Below, piece by piece: positions 33,590 through 45,650 of a stretch of DNA of 64,000 bases (positions are counted from its first letter, which is position 1; the number at the start of each line of letters is the position of its first letter). Source of the DNA: Topomyia yanbarensis (lineage: Eukaryota; Arthropoda; Insecta; Diptera; Culicidae); the NCBI RefSeq assembly GCF_030247195.1, contig NC_080671.1:183313725-183377724 (forward strand). The letters are read 5' to 3'. The notes under the pieces are model-generated. The model was not told where the DNA came from, did not search any database, and saw only the letters and a program-made list of their open reading frames with translations. A program made the position numbers and the translations under genes.

Positions 33590-34444
33590 TTACAGCACCA
33601 CTCCTTGACACACCACCTGTTCTCCACCATCCACACAGACTGGCAATTTCTGCATGACAATCAAAAAGCTGGCTACGAGTCGAGACTTAGTGCTCTCCCC
33701 TACGAAGACAATCTAGGCGGCAAACTTCAGATTGTCAAATTTGCCGAGCCCTTCGACTCCCTTGTGCCATTCAGCACCATGACTCGGCTCCCTTGTGCCA
33801 TTTAGCACTACAACTCCCTTCTCGCACCATTCAGCACCATTAACTCGTTGAGCTCCCGACTTCTTCGCGAACAACTCGCTCTAGTCCCCGACGGTGGACC
33901 TAGCCTACTCCGACGAAAAATTCCCCGGCGACTCCGGTGGAGCAGAGCGTCCGGTTCGCTGGTAGTGTCTCGTCGCGGTCTACTCAGTCTAGTCCCCGGC
34001 GGTGAATCTGGCATACGCCGGCAGAGAGTTCCCCGGCGAAGAAAGTTCTCCCGATACCGATTCTTCTTTGGTTTTAGCACCACACCTTCCTGAGCCCTTT
34101 GGCTCCCTGTCCGGTGCCATTTAGCACCGCAACTCCGTTAGGCCCTTTGGTTCCTGTCTTGTTCCATTTTGCTCAACTTTCCCGATGAGCCATTCAGCAC
34201 ACAAAAATGAGCCATTCACGGGCTTCCACCGATTCCGGGTGAAGCATAGATTCCTGTTCACTTGCGCCCCAGATACCCGCTGCTAGCTATTCGACGCGGT
34301 CTACTCGGTCTAATTCCCTGCGGTGGATCTATCCTACTCACGAGCTACCCGGTAGGGTGTCGAGGTCGATCCGGCGATTCCTATGAAGCCTGACATCCGG
34401 TTCACTGGCGCCCTGACGATCCGAACCCGGTGCTACGTCACGCA
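33590..34444 (-). repeat. 3' tail of an R1-like LINE with internal subrepeats
   Basis: Four diverged copies of a block (ctagtccccggcggtg-atct, then agagttccccggcg) lie near 33886, 33985, 34307 and 34455. Short ccattcagcacca / ccatttagcacca units repeat between them. The block continues into the coding end of the LINE on the minus strand, so it is read as its 3' UTR. A related single copy (cggtagg-tgatgaagtcgat) lies at 55100-55135. Confidence 0.65.
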
Positions 34445-36410
34445 CTACTCAATTGGTCCCCGATGGTGGCCTAGTCCACACCGACGGAGAGTTCCCAGCG
34501 GCGGAATTTCTGTTGTATTCCGATTTGTGGTTTCACGGCGGCTTTCTAGGCAAGAGCCACTTTGTTGGTCCATTCGCCACTTCCTCTGCTGCTCGGAGAG
34601 TATACTCGTAAACACTCTGTTCACAGCGTCCCAGGTGTGCTCGTCGTGGCACATCTCTTTACTGATATTGTCCACTGTCACACCAGGCATACCCCTACGA
34701 ACTTCTTCGAACCTAGAGCATTCAAAGACCACGTGTTCCGGTGTCTCTTGTACGGCCACACATGGGCAAAGGGGTGACGAAACCAGGTACTTCTGTAAGC
34801 ATCCGTGCCCGGACAGAAAATGCGTCAAATGGAAGTTCACCTATCCAAGCTTCCTATGCACCCAAGCCGACAAATTTGGGATGCGTCAGTGGGTCCACCT
34901 TACTTTTTCCGTGTTGTCCCACTCCTGCTGTCACTTAGCCAACGAGTCCGCTCGGACCAGTCTCCTTGCATTACGTGCATTTCTTCGCTGGAAGCACATC
35001 CTCAGCCATAGTGATGCAGATGGGGAACATCCCGGCGATAACGCATACTGTCTCCGACGATATTATTCTGTAAGCACTCGCGACTCGTAAGTCCATTACA
35101 CGGAACTTCCTGTTTAACCTTTTTGCGGCTCCGCTGGGTTTCAGCGCTGTACCTCAGTCGGGAAGCCCATATCGCAGTATCGATGACGAAACAGTAGATA
35201 GCAGAACTTATCATTCATTCATGATCCTTACTATTGCGTTAGTTGACTTCGTCGACTTTTCGCAGGCGTAATCGAGGTGGTTGTTGAAGCTCAACCGGTC
35301 GTCGATTATCATTCCCAATTGCTTCAATGCACGCTTCGCTGCAATTACGTGCCCTCCAACGTTGATCTGCATCCGCTGAACCACTTTGCAATTACTGACC
35401 AGCAGCACCTCAGTTTTGTGGTGAACTCATTGCAGCTTGACCTCGCTTATTCAGCTCGGGATCACGTCTATTGTCTCAGCAACCGACACCTCCACTTCTT
35501 AAAAGTATCTGACCCATTACCGTAAGTGACACGTGGTTCGCGAAACGCACGATTTTCACTCATCTGGGTAGCCACAGTGTTAAGACCCCGTCGTACGAAT
35601 TGGACCGAGAAGGGAGCCCTGAGGAACATTGATTACTGCCTTTCGTTCGTCTCGTACAGCAGCACTCTGCTCTCGAAGCAGTTCTTCAGGATCCGGCATG
35701 GATAGTCTGTGGCAATGGCTCCCCAGCTGACGATGTTAAATGCATTCCTCACATCTATGGTGACCAAAGCGTAGATCTCCTCTTCGCTTCCGTTTAGATA
35801 CCGATACTCTTCGCCATACGGTGTCGTCGGCCAGGTAATTGGAGCGTACTTGACCCTCAACGATAATCTTCAGCTTACACGGGCACATTACGGCTAGCGT
35901 CGCGGATCCTCCGATTTCTCCATTACGACTCGTTATGCGTCGCGTCATTACGACTCGAAATTGGCGTCTACTTCTCGGCACAGCTTCTTATGGTAATCTG
36001 ACTGGCTAACCTTGACCTTCTGGTTTAAAGCGGCCCTACCTTCCCGAAACACTGCCTTGCGTTCCTATACTTCTCTCTGAACCCGCCTTCACGCTCTGAG
36101 ACAAGCAACGCGTAGCGTACTGAGCTTCTCGTTCCACCATGAAGCTGGACGCGCGTTGCTACAGTATTCGCGGCATTTTAGCGTCAGAAGCCGTCACAAT
36201 CCTTCTTGTCAAATCAGCCGAATCCACGTTCTCAGTCCCGCCGTCAAGCCGATATGCTTCAACGAAGAGGTCTTTCATTTTCGCTCGCCGATCATCTTTC
36301 TCCGTTCTGCAGCAGGCTTCCGTTGGACGATACAGTGGCCTGGTGGTAACTATGCGTATACTTCTCACATACTCTCCAATCTATGTTTATTTCTCTGCGA
36401 ATTGTAAGTA
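34445..36410 (-). pseudogene. Second R1-like LINE ORF2, heavily decayed
   Basis: Minus-strand pieces in order: linker LTRRIVTASDAKMPRIL (36368-36159; compare RACDATMPRK in the other LINE); RT block A ALVTIDVRNAFNIVSWGAI and CFESRVLLYETNERQ (35860-35633); thumb VHHKTEVLLVSNCKVVQ and ALKQLGMIIDDRLSFNNHLD (35408-35211); terminal domain NFHLTHFLSGHGCLQKYL and CPCVAVQETPEHVVFEC (34840-34445). The terminal Cys/His motif keeps its His. The Y-A-D-D box is not recognisable. It is clearly related to, but a different family from, the LINE at 26190-29945. Confidence 0.8.
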
Positions 36411-37540
36411 ACCTAGTAACCATTGAGGTTTTATGGCACTCTTGAAGCCCTTCTTAAATCATAGAATGCGCTTGTAGTGTGCGATAAAACTAAAAATGCT
36501 ACTTTGGTACCCTAATAAACATCTTATGATCCAAGAGCCTAACGACCTGTTCAGGGTATCATCCAAACAATATGTGGAATCGTTGGGCTGTATGGCTTAA
36601 AGTTCGTGTATAATTTTTTTCTATTAGGGTAGTCCGTTTTACCGATCACCATCTTAAGTGGTAAGCACCAACAACTTCATGATCATTGTTTCACTGTTAA
36701 CATAATTACTCAATTTAATTTAATATGTTAAAAGAACATTATCTAACAATTTAGTACAACCTGCTACAAAATTTAAAAATTGGAAGACAGTAGGTCGAAT
36801 TATCAAATATTCTGTGGCATTCTCAAATATTCTGTGTACCACCTAGTAGGCTTTAATTTCCTGAGCAACTTTGTCGAAGACACGGACTGTCTAAAAAATC
36901 TGGATCTTGGGATACATTACTACTCAAACCGAAAGATCTAGTAAGTAAGATCTAGGGTGAAGAGCGTATATTGGCACCATTGGAGAAAGGGTCGTACTAT
37001 TTTAAAATAACTTTAAAAAAGTTCATCAGCTGTTAGCTGAAGAACGCTTAGAATTGCACTCGCAGAAAATGACCGTGCGAAGGTTAATAACTGGCATGAC
37101 AAGTTTTACATCACACATTGCTTTGTCCCGATCCGAATTGTATGTACAGATGAAAATAACATCTCTGCAATTAAAAATTTATTTATTCCTTATAGGTTTG
37201 AAAAAGATCGATAAAATGATTGAGTTTTGACGAACCTTTTCTTCTGTATCAATTCGATTAGAGTCCTTCAAAATGGTAGCGAGAAAATATATAATCTCTT
37301 TTGCTGTTAGCTGAAGTTATGAACATTATCTTATTGATATTTATCGATTCATATTTATAGCAGAATAATTTGTCTGACTCTAGGCATTATCGATCTTAGT
37401 ACTGAACACTTGCAATTAATTGATGAACAATAGTATCATTAATGAATGCTGTTCATGTATTCACCTATCAGCCTCGTAAACTTAAACATATCAGAGAAAT
37501 TTCAACTCACTTAAGACGCCATAAAATCGGCGAAAACAAA
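36411..37540. other. AT-rich non-coding stretch
   Basis: gatctagtaagtaagatctag near 36945 is a small palindrome-like word. No gene motif. Confidence 0.45.
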
Positions 37541-39900
37541 CACCAAAAGAACCAGTTTTAAAAAGCATTTCGCCGAACCGACTCCGACGCGGCTGCCACC
37601 TTGTCATTGCTTTACCGGGTAAACTATTCCAAACAGTTTTCAATGAGCCCATTAGCAGTGTGCTGCTAGGAGTTAATTCACTAGAAATGTTCACATTTCA
37701 GCTAGCACCCTCCGCAATTTCCCCAACCGCTTGGCCTAGATTCTAATCAAGCAGGCGAGCAGGCTGATGGCGCTTGTTGCTTGCTGGGTGTCTGATGAGC
37801 GACCCGGTATCATGAGAAACGGCAGCTAACGCAATACCCCGAAAGTGTCTGTCCCGTCGATTGGTAGTGTTGGTAGTGGCAGCGGCAAAGACGGTGGCGG
37901 CGCATTAATCTAATTAAAGGCTGCCGGGTGTGTTTCGCGAACCTGCATTAAATTGACTCGCGGCATCGTGCGCACTTAAATCTGGTTGGACTCGCGAGTA
38001 TGGCTCGTGTGCTTCGTTGGCTTGGCACCGCCTCCAGGTTCATGTCTACGCATCGCATACACACACACCCGATTGCATCGGTCAGGTAGAAGTGGAAGAT
38101 AATTTCGCTTGTGCTAGGAGGACGCCCGGTCAAAGGCATTTAAATATGCACCAAATTCCAGCTTGATTAAAAAGTCATACACAATAAACTGGAATGAGTG
38201 CAAGCATTCTCCGGCTGACCGAGATCTCGTCCCGCATCCCGACCGATATGGCTGCGTTATGTACCTCGTCCGTCAGTATCTAACCACCACCGATCGGAGA
38301 TGGAGGAATCCGTCTCGCTCGATAGGGGAAAGGCCTCCAGACTTCCTGAAGAGCGGCCGTATCATCGGCATTACACGCATGACTGTGAGCTTTGGCGCGA
38401 TCCAGTCATCGTGGTCTTTTGTTTGGAGCATGAGTGCGAAAAAAATACTGCAGAAGCCGTTGCCGCCGCCGCCGCCACCACCATCACTGATGAAGTCGCC
38501 GAGAAACCAATACAAAGTGAAACCGCATCAAACCGCGCGGCAACACTCTTGGGCGTCTCGTTCCTTTGCTGCGGTGATATCATTATTATAAATATTTACG
38601 TAAATAATCGAGATAAAAGGAATTTATTCGCAGCTATCCTGTAATGTGATGTGGTGCTGGGATGTACCGAGCAGGGCACAATGGGCGCTATTTTCGCTTT
38701 GAAGGGTTTCCTTTCCTTGCACATGGGCAGAGACCCTTTACTAAAAGAGAAGGCGCGGTTGCTCGAGGAATGTTAAGGCTCTCGAGGCTTAATTTAATTT
38801 AAGGAGCACCACCATTACAACGCCCCACAAGTGAGCGCTAACGTGTGCATTATACGTGGGGGAATGTGCATGATAAGACGCCGTACGACGAGCAAATTGA
38901 ATCCCGTCTCACGTAAGCTGGGGTAAAAATGGATTACTGCGGCAAGTGCCCCGGGGACGGAGCTCAATTACGCTTTTGCTCTATTTCAGAGAAAATATGT
39001 TGATGATCACGGTAAGCCGAACTGGAAGGATCGCACCGATCCAATTACATCCTCCTATCTAGCGCCTAAAGTTCAAACGAATTGGGATTCTACTGCCATG
39101 AATGTGCTGCCTCTTACAGCTCCAATCAATGATGCGCTCAGTTTTCGCAAGGCGGTATTGGTAGACCACTATAAGTTTAAGGTCAAAACACTTATCCATT
39201 AATTTCAATCAAGAAGTATCGCGGTGAGTACGGACGATTACTCGCACGATCTTCAAACTTGGAAGATCAACAAAAACTGCACAAGCTCTAGAGATAACTA
39301 CACATCTTGTACCTACTTGTTGGTTATTCGAAAAAAAAGCCATTATTGTTGTGCAAACAAATACATACCGATCGGGACGGGGCTGGGGCGGCCCTCTGCT
39401 CGATAGACACTTGGCGGGGATGCAGACTATCAATGAGCCTGCTGACCATTGCTCTTTGAAACCATCGATCCTGACTTGTTAAGGTGAAGATCCTTATGGC
39501 CGTTTGCTGTTTTGAGTCGGATGATGGATTACTAGTCAATTTGCTCTGAAGTCTAGTTTAGCCGTTCGCATCGTTGTAGATCCGGGTAAAGGTTTCGCCG
39601 CTGAAGATCGGCGTGGGGTGCAATTTGTGATCGAAAATATTAATTGTATAATGATATTATTGGGGATTTTCGCTCATCCCGTTGAACTGACGCACTGCTG
39701 CTGATGTCATCCGGTGATGCCATCGACTGCAGAAATCTCTTCAATTAGCATATTTGTCATGCTTATTTAAGGTTACTGGTCAGGGGAATAGTTGATTGCG
39801 TTGCATTTCACAATAACGACCGATCATTCGTAGCTGGAATTTTAACGACAACTAGTAGGCATTGCTGACAAACTCGGAGGTAATAAAGATCGAGAAAAAG
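37541..39900. promoter_or_regulatory. Repeat-poor GC-richer island, enhancer-like
   Basis: Over about 2.3 kb no transposon motif was recognised. It contains ctaattaaaggctgccgg at 37910 and a (ccg)n run near 38460. There are several overlapping open frames on both strands (38163-38644), which are explained by GC richness and the triplet repeat. Regulatory nature is inference from composition and from the shared TAATTA context with 20721 and 32278. Confidence 0.3.
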
Positions 39901-40177
39901 GGCAGGTTATAAAAAGAATTACGTGGATTCTATTGATTCTATTTACATATGAAATTTAAAAAATCAACTATTCTCAACACACGATCGGTTTGTTATATCA
40001 GATTATAACTAGGTTCTAGTGCGAGATATTTTCTTCTTCGTTGAAGTTTAAATTCTATCTCAACATGATAATGATGTTTAAGGATAATTGAGGAATTTAT
40101 AGTCCTAAATCCAAGCAACTTTTCGTTTATTATTCAAATTGTCTTCTATTGTGTACTACAGAGTTAACCTTACAGAA
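39901..40177. other. Short AT-rich spacer
   Basis: No motif. ctacagagttaacc at 40157 resembles ctctacagagtgaac at 41339, so a duplicated edge is possible. Confidence 0.35.
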
Positions 40178-40181
40178 TTAA

Positions 40182-41135
40182 CCCTAGAACGTTGCACTGG
40201 GGTACAAATGTACCCCACGCCTTCTTTGAGTCCGTGTAAAAACGAGAATTCGGCATTTACCGACCTGGGACCCTAACCATAATTTAACTTAGAGTTCCTA
40301 GTAAGAGTAGGAAAAGATGGCATAGCCAGTTTGCTTATGGCCTTCGTGGAAGCAGGTGTCAAAGTTGGCGTGGGGTACATTTGTATCCCAGTGTACGGTT
40401 GCCGTTAGTGTTTCGTCAGGTTTCGTGCTGTCAGTGGAAATATGATTCGTGACAATAAATACTGGTTGTTTTACTACGGTAGTAACAATTAGTAATATAT
40501 AATCGTTTATTTAATTAATTTAATATAATTTTGAAGCGGAACAAAAAATCGTTCTCATTTTTGCTGATTTTTATTGTTTTATTGTTATTTTTTTATAATT
40601 TTTCAAGGCAATGGCTCGCAAGTATAATTTGCGCACAAAAACAGCTGTAACAGTAACATTGCGTGTTACCAATGTATTATTGGTCACAAATATTTTTTTC
40701 ATTTCAATTTCCACCCCATTTCGTGGTATTTTCTAAAACCCGATTTTTAAACTTTCACTCTTCAAAATAAATGCAGTTTTTCAAAAATATCGAAGTTCCA
40801 CTTTATACCGTATCAAGATAATTCTTTCAACTTTTAGAATCATTTGATTTTTTTGAAATCGGTTGAAAATTCGCAAAATTATCGTAATTTTTGTGAAAAA
40901 AGTCAAAGCAGCGATTTTTTCACTTTTTAATTTGTTCAACCAATTTATGTATCATTGATTCTATAAATTCCGCACTTTCACTTACACAGCTGTTTTCGCA
41001 ATTGAAAAACTAAGAAAATGGTGTATTATACATTTCTTTTGTTTGCATTTTTACCTGCGAAAATTGCGATCAAACGCGTGGGGTACATTTGTACCCCAGT
41101 GCAACGTTCTAGGATGGAAAACGCAAGTGCTAGGG
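40182..41135. mobile_element. piggyBac-like non-autonomous element (954 bp)
   Basis: It is flanked by TTAA on both sides (40178-40181, 41136-41139). It starts ccctagaacgttgcactggg and ends ctaggg. A perfect 38-bp inverted repeat pairs 40182-40219 with 41076-41113. The right copy stands 22 bp inside the end, the asymmetric arrangement known from piggyBac. The inverted repeat holds the palindrome ggggtacaaatgtacccc. A third partial copy lies at 40369-40397. The interior has no transposase frame. Confidence 0.8.
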
Positions 41136-41365
41136 TTAAAACATGTTTTAAATAATTGGCAACAAGAAAAATGTCATCAAGATAGCGTTAAAACACGTTT
41201 TAACTCATAGTGTGAACGTAGTATTATGCTACGTTCACACTATTAGTTCAAACGTGTTTTAACGCTATCTTGATAACATTTTTCTTGTTGCTAATTATTA
41301 TAACATGTTTTAACTTTGTAGTGTGAACATAATATAAACTCTACAGAGTGAACATAGTATTAGCG
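41136..41365. mobile_element. Fold-back element
   Basis: Arms 41141-41223 and about 41226-41308 are inverted copies at about 90% identity. They contain acaagaaaaatgt(c/t)atcaag and atagcgttaaaacacgttt, and meet at agtattatgct. The motif tagtgtgaac-ta recurs after the right arm (41319, 41346). It starts immediately at the TTAA that bounds the piggyBac-like element. Confidence 0.8.
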
Positions 41366-42282
41366 AGCTATGGGTTTTTCAAATATATAAGGAGAACAAT
41401 AATTATACAAAATTTAATGTTAGTATGTTCAAAGAATGCTGCGAAGACAACATAAAAGTGCATTCACTTTGCATCCTTGATTGTCGTTTTCGTCTATAAT
41501 ATTGTCGCTGTTGTTGTCTTGGATATCACGGTTAATTACATTGATTAGGTTTTCCATCTAACAGATTTTTTCTTAATTTTATATTTAAAACCCCTAAATT
41601 CAGTCGTTGCTAATTGAATATTTTCATAATGGTACGAAATTGAATATTTGGACAATCCATACGAACAAACAGCTTAAATTCGGGTTTTTCACTATACAAA
41701 TTAATCCATTTTTGCTTGCGGTTTTGAATTCCCATGATCATATTTTTGATAATTTAAAAGTGGTGGCCGCTAATAGGTTATCGTTTGCCGATAATAGGCG
41801 CGATTCACAACTGATTGCAGAAATGGTTTCCTGACACCAGTATTATCTCAAATATATGAACCAATTTTGTTCACTCATTGGTACGTCTCTATGACGGTTT
41901 TTTGAATAACATGCAAAGCAACGACCTTATCACAAAAATGAAGGTCTGGATATAATTAAATTACACGAATACTTGTGTCAAACTGTGATCCATGGGAGTA
42001 CATTCCGATAATTGTACGTCATGGAAACATGTATTACTGTAGTAAACTGTTTGTGCTAAATGCTGGACCCAATAAAAATACATTTTGTAGGACGTTACGC
42101 TGTCTTTGAACAACAACTTTATTAAAAAAGATCGGCATTCGCGAAACTTCAGAATACGAAAGACCACAGATCATATAAATTCGTAAATATTATGAAATTG
42201 ATCATGAAATACACGAAGTCATTCGTCGTTTTCTGCAACGAAGTAATTTCGTGCATTGTAAATAGTAGGTTTCGTTCATTTC
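41366..42282. other. AT-rich non-coding stretch
   Basis: No motif recognised. Short frames only. Confidence 0.45.
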
Positions 42283-43054
42283 ATGAACAAGAATAGCCGC
42301 TTAGTGAACGAAAGCTTTCGTAAATTTTACATATTTGGTATACACTGCACGAATGTTATTATTGATATCGACATTATTTTTCGTGAATGAAACGAAATGT
42401 TTTGTTTATTTTAATAAACGTTTGTGTATACTACGAACGATTTTGTTGGTTTCACGAATTCATTTCGTTCATCATAGAAAAGTTTTCATATTTATTAGCG
42501 TATTATTTTTTTCATTCGATCTTTTGGGATCGATGTTTGACAACACCGAATTTTTTATTTAAAAAACCGATCAGGCAAAATCAATTTTATTGTGGTATGA
42601 AGAAATGGCCGCTTGATGAACGAAAGTTTTTGTAATATTTACTTATTTAGTGTACATTGCACGATTGTTGTCGTTGATAACGAAATCAATTTGGTAAATG
42701 AAACGAAATGATTCGTTTATTTTAATAAATATTTGCGTAAAATACGGACGATTTTGTTGGTTGCACGAATTCATTTCGTTTATCTTAGAAAAGTTTTCGC
42801 ATTTATTACCATATTTTTTTCAATCGTTCTTTTAGGATCACAACAATGATCCATGACAACAACGATTTTTTTATTTTTTTAACTAACGAAATCAATTTTA
42901 TTTCAACCTGCTAGAAAGATTGTGGTGTGAAGTAATGGCCACCTGCTGTACGAAAGTTTTCGTAAATTTTACATATTTAGTGTACATTGCACGAATGTTA
43001 TTGTTGAAAACGGCAATATTTTTCCGGAATTAAACGAAATGCTTCGTTTATTTT
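42283..43054. repeat. Tandem array, unit about 312-330 bp, 2.4 copies
   Basis: The landmark atggccgcttgatgaacgaaag or its variants occurs at about 42294, 42606 and 42936 (spacings 312 and 330). Each is followed by cgtaaattttacatattt, tgtacattgcacga-tgtt, gaaacgaaatg-ttcgtttat and (first two) tttgttggt-cacgaattca. Composition is full of acgaa/ttcgt words. Diverged further material with the same words continues to about 43520. Open frames inside are artefacts. Confidence 0.8.
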
Positions 43055-43098
43055 AATAAACGGTTGTGTATATTACGATATACACAACCGTTTATTAA
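43053..43098. other. Perfect 21-bp palindrome with a 4-nt loop
   Basis: ttaataaacggttgtgtata-t is followed by tacg and its exact reverse complement. It lies at the point where the third unit of the tandem array stops, and unrelated sequence begins at 43099. A template-switch or fold-back repair event is a likely origin. Confidence 0.9.
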
Positions 43099-43260
43099 CT
43101 GGATCCGTACTGCTCCGGATTATGGATCAACTGGAAGCGAAAGAGGTTCAGGAAATCTTCCTGAAACCGGAGGACACGGATACGGTTATACGATAAATAG
43201 TCAGACCGAGATCGTCGTGATGATCAACAATTATTGACCCATATTCTACCTCTCTTTTGA
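43099..43260 (+). other. Balanced-composition insert with a short coding-like segment
   Basis: Between AT-rich repeat DNA, the plus strand reads SVLLRIMDQLEAKEVQEIFL, then KPEDTDTVIR-stop (about 43107-43192). The composition differs sharply from its neighbours. It may be a captured exon fragment. I do not recognise the family. Confidence 0.3.
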
Positions 43261-44441
43261 CGTTGACGGTTTGAGGAATGATGCTCGTAAATATTATGAA
43301 GACTTTCGTATATAGCAGTGAACAATTCGTTTGCCTAATGAAACCGTTTCGTAATAAGCCAACAAAAGTCGTTTCGTGGTTTTCGCAAAAAACTCGTAAG
43401 AAAAAATATAAGAGTTTCAATTGAACTACGAATGATTCATCATATGTACGAAAAATTCGTATATTTTATAAAAATTGTCTAATTCGCAGCGATTTACGAA
43501 TATATTCTATCAGTGAATGGACTTTTCCCTTTCATTTGCAACCGATCGCAAAATAATCGGTCGGGGGGTCTAGAACAACTTTTTATTCCAAAGATTTTTG
43601 TTTGATAACATGGGTTTTTCAATGAAATTAGTTCACATTTTTGCCACTATAGACATTCAAATAATACTAAAACTAAGAATCTGATGAAAAAAATTTATTG
43701 TCTACAACATTGTAAGTTGATATTAAATCATCCGTTTTTCAAGGACTCAAAAAAATGTGTGGTTTAGTTGAACAGTGTATTCAGATGAATTTAAGTGTTT
43801 CCAAAGTCCCATTTTAAACGGAAAAAATATATTTTCAAATTCCGTCGGTTCTTGGGCGCCAAAAATAATTTAAGAATTTGGAAGTATAGAGAAATGTGGA
43901 CCAGACTTATTCGATACTCTCACCTTTTAAAGATGTTAATTAAAATAGTAAACGGATTTAATTTATTCAATCATGTATTCGTGTCTTCTTTATAATATCA
44001 ATTTCCATTCTAGGGGATGGCTATTGTAATTTAGAGCTACTCTCCCTCCTGATCAGATTCCGCATGGTAAAATACAATTGGTTTCAATTCAAAACTTTCT
44101 ATTTTAATGAACTTAATCAGACTATTCCAGTCATTATGACAAATAACGGATTTTATTGTAACTTTTGATTGGAAATTATGTTAGTCCTTTTCAATATTAA
44201 ATGAAAGATGATCGAAGGAGAGAAACAATTTTGAGTTTTAGGTATTTGTTTGATAATTTTTGGGGAAGATTCAATTCATCAGCGTGTTAAAAAGTAGGGC
44301 TTCACTTGCACTCAAATCGCATATTATTTCCAAAAGAAACACATTATACAAAGTCTTAGGAAAAGGCATCAAAAACAAGTTACATAATTTCCTTTAAGAA
44401 GAAATTCCGGAAACGTTACTCGCAAAAACACGGATCACAAC
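43261..44441. other. AT-rich non-coding stretch
   Basis: Up to about 43520 it shares ttcgta/acgaa words with the tandem array. After that nothing is recognised. Confidence 0.45.
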
Positions 44442-44453
44442 AGTAAACGAACA

Positions 44454-44620
44454 CAGGGAGTGGGCGTAGCGAATTGGTAAATCGATTGCCTTGTACGCAG
44501 CGCACCTGGGTTCGAGTCCCGACCCCGCACATAGGGTTAGAAATTTTTCCTAAGAGATTTTTCTAACCCGAAGAGGCGAATGACCTTAAGGTTAAAACCT
44601 CTATAATTGAAATAAAAAAA
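44454..44620 (+). mobile_element. tRNA-derived SINE with perfect target-site duplication
   Basis: Pol III A box tagcgaattgg (44467) and a consensus B box ggttcgagtcc (44509) are correctly ordered. Next come a hairpin (gggttagaaattt / aagagatttttctaaccc), the body gaagaggcgaatgacc and an A-rich tail aaataaaaaaa. The 12-bp direct repeat agtaaacgaaca flanks it exactly (44442-44453, 44621-44632). Complete and apparently young. Aedes/Culex-type family. It is not a functional tRNA gene. Confidence 0.9.
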
Positions 44621-44632
44621 AGTAAACGAACA

Positions 44633-45400
44633 GAAAAGCGTCGCGCTGAACTATGCATTCAGTAAATTCTCCTTGTAATGTATGTCTTTTTATTTCATAT
44701 TCCTCGCATAATGTAAGATAAGAGCGAAGACGGTATATCAACAAAACTGGAAACTCGGTCCAGAATCTGGAAACAGTAACAGCAACACTTTTTTCGGGTA
44801 AAAGTTGTAATTTATATATCTACTTTAATATTGAGCTCTCTATTTTCGTACAATAGACAAAACTTTTATTTCTCATTGACTATTGCGATTTGTGCTCAGC
44901 GTATAGCTATTCCGGGATTTCTTCTCAAAGAGAATTATGATAGTATGCTTTGACATCTTTTGACATTAAAATGTCTTACTCCACTATCTGGGGCTGGGTG
45001 TCATTCTAAATTTTGAAAATCTCGTATGTAACGAAACTATGTAAGGTTTGTACGGTTATAACTTCGCAATTAATTGATGGATTTCAATCATTTATACACC
45101 AATCGATTCAGAAACACCTGACTTGAATATAATTGCTAAGTAGATTTATGTACTATATAAGTATTCTGTTTAAAATCGGTTGAATTAAAATTGAATAATT
45201 TCACGTAAAAATGGGAAATGTGCATACACGAGGCGGCTATTCCGAGCAGAGCCGTCACTACAGAACATTTAAGAGGTCAATCAAACAAGGAAAAGTTATA
45301 AATATATGTGCTGAATTTCCTTTTTGCCTTATCACTCGATACTTGATGGTCGACGAGTAGTGACGGACGTACGTACCTAAACGATTCTCATAAACAAACG
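44633..45400. other. AT-rich non-coding stretch
   Basis: No motif-bearing frame. Confidence 0.45.
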
Positions 45401-45500
45401 GCCAATAATTGCCGCTGTACTGTACGGAACAAACAGGTTCTTGCGTGATTTGGGAAATAATCATAACAATTGTGTAGCAGATTTCGTAGAGGATACGATT
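45401..45500. repeat. Duplicated segment, copy 1 (partner 46530-46628)
   Basis: ccaataattgccgc-gtactgtacgg, ttcttgcgtgatttgggaaa and caattgtgtagcagattt align with 46530-46628 at about 80% identity over 100 bp, same orientation, offset about 1.13 kb. Confidence 0.75.
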
Positions 45501-45650
45501 ACCGTAAATTTTGATAGAAATGATTTTGAAAACGCATTAATTAGCCGTGCTTTGATTGGTGGTTTACTTGTTAGCACCGCCATTTTGGCGATGAACCACA
45601 TCTGAGATACGTAAAACGAATTGTCTGAGGGAAAATGTTTTCAGTTTGCA

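Noticed and set aside
38163..38644. Overlapping frames of 142 and 114 codons as genes
   Set aside because: They contain a (CCG)n run, and no motif supports either frame. GC-rich DNA explains the lack of stops.
44454..44620. Functional tRNA gene
   Set aside because: A/B boxes are present, but there is no acceptor stem closure, and an A-rich tail and target duplication show a SINE.
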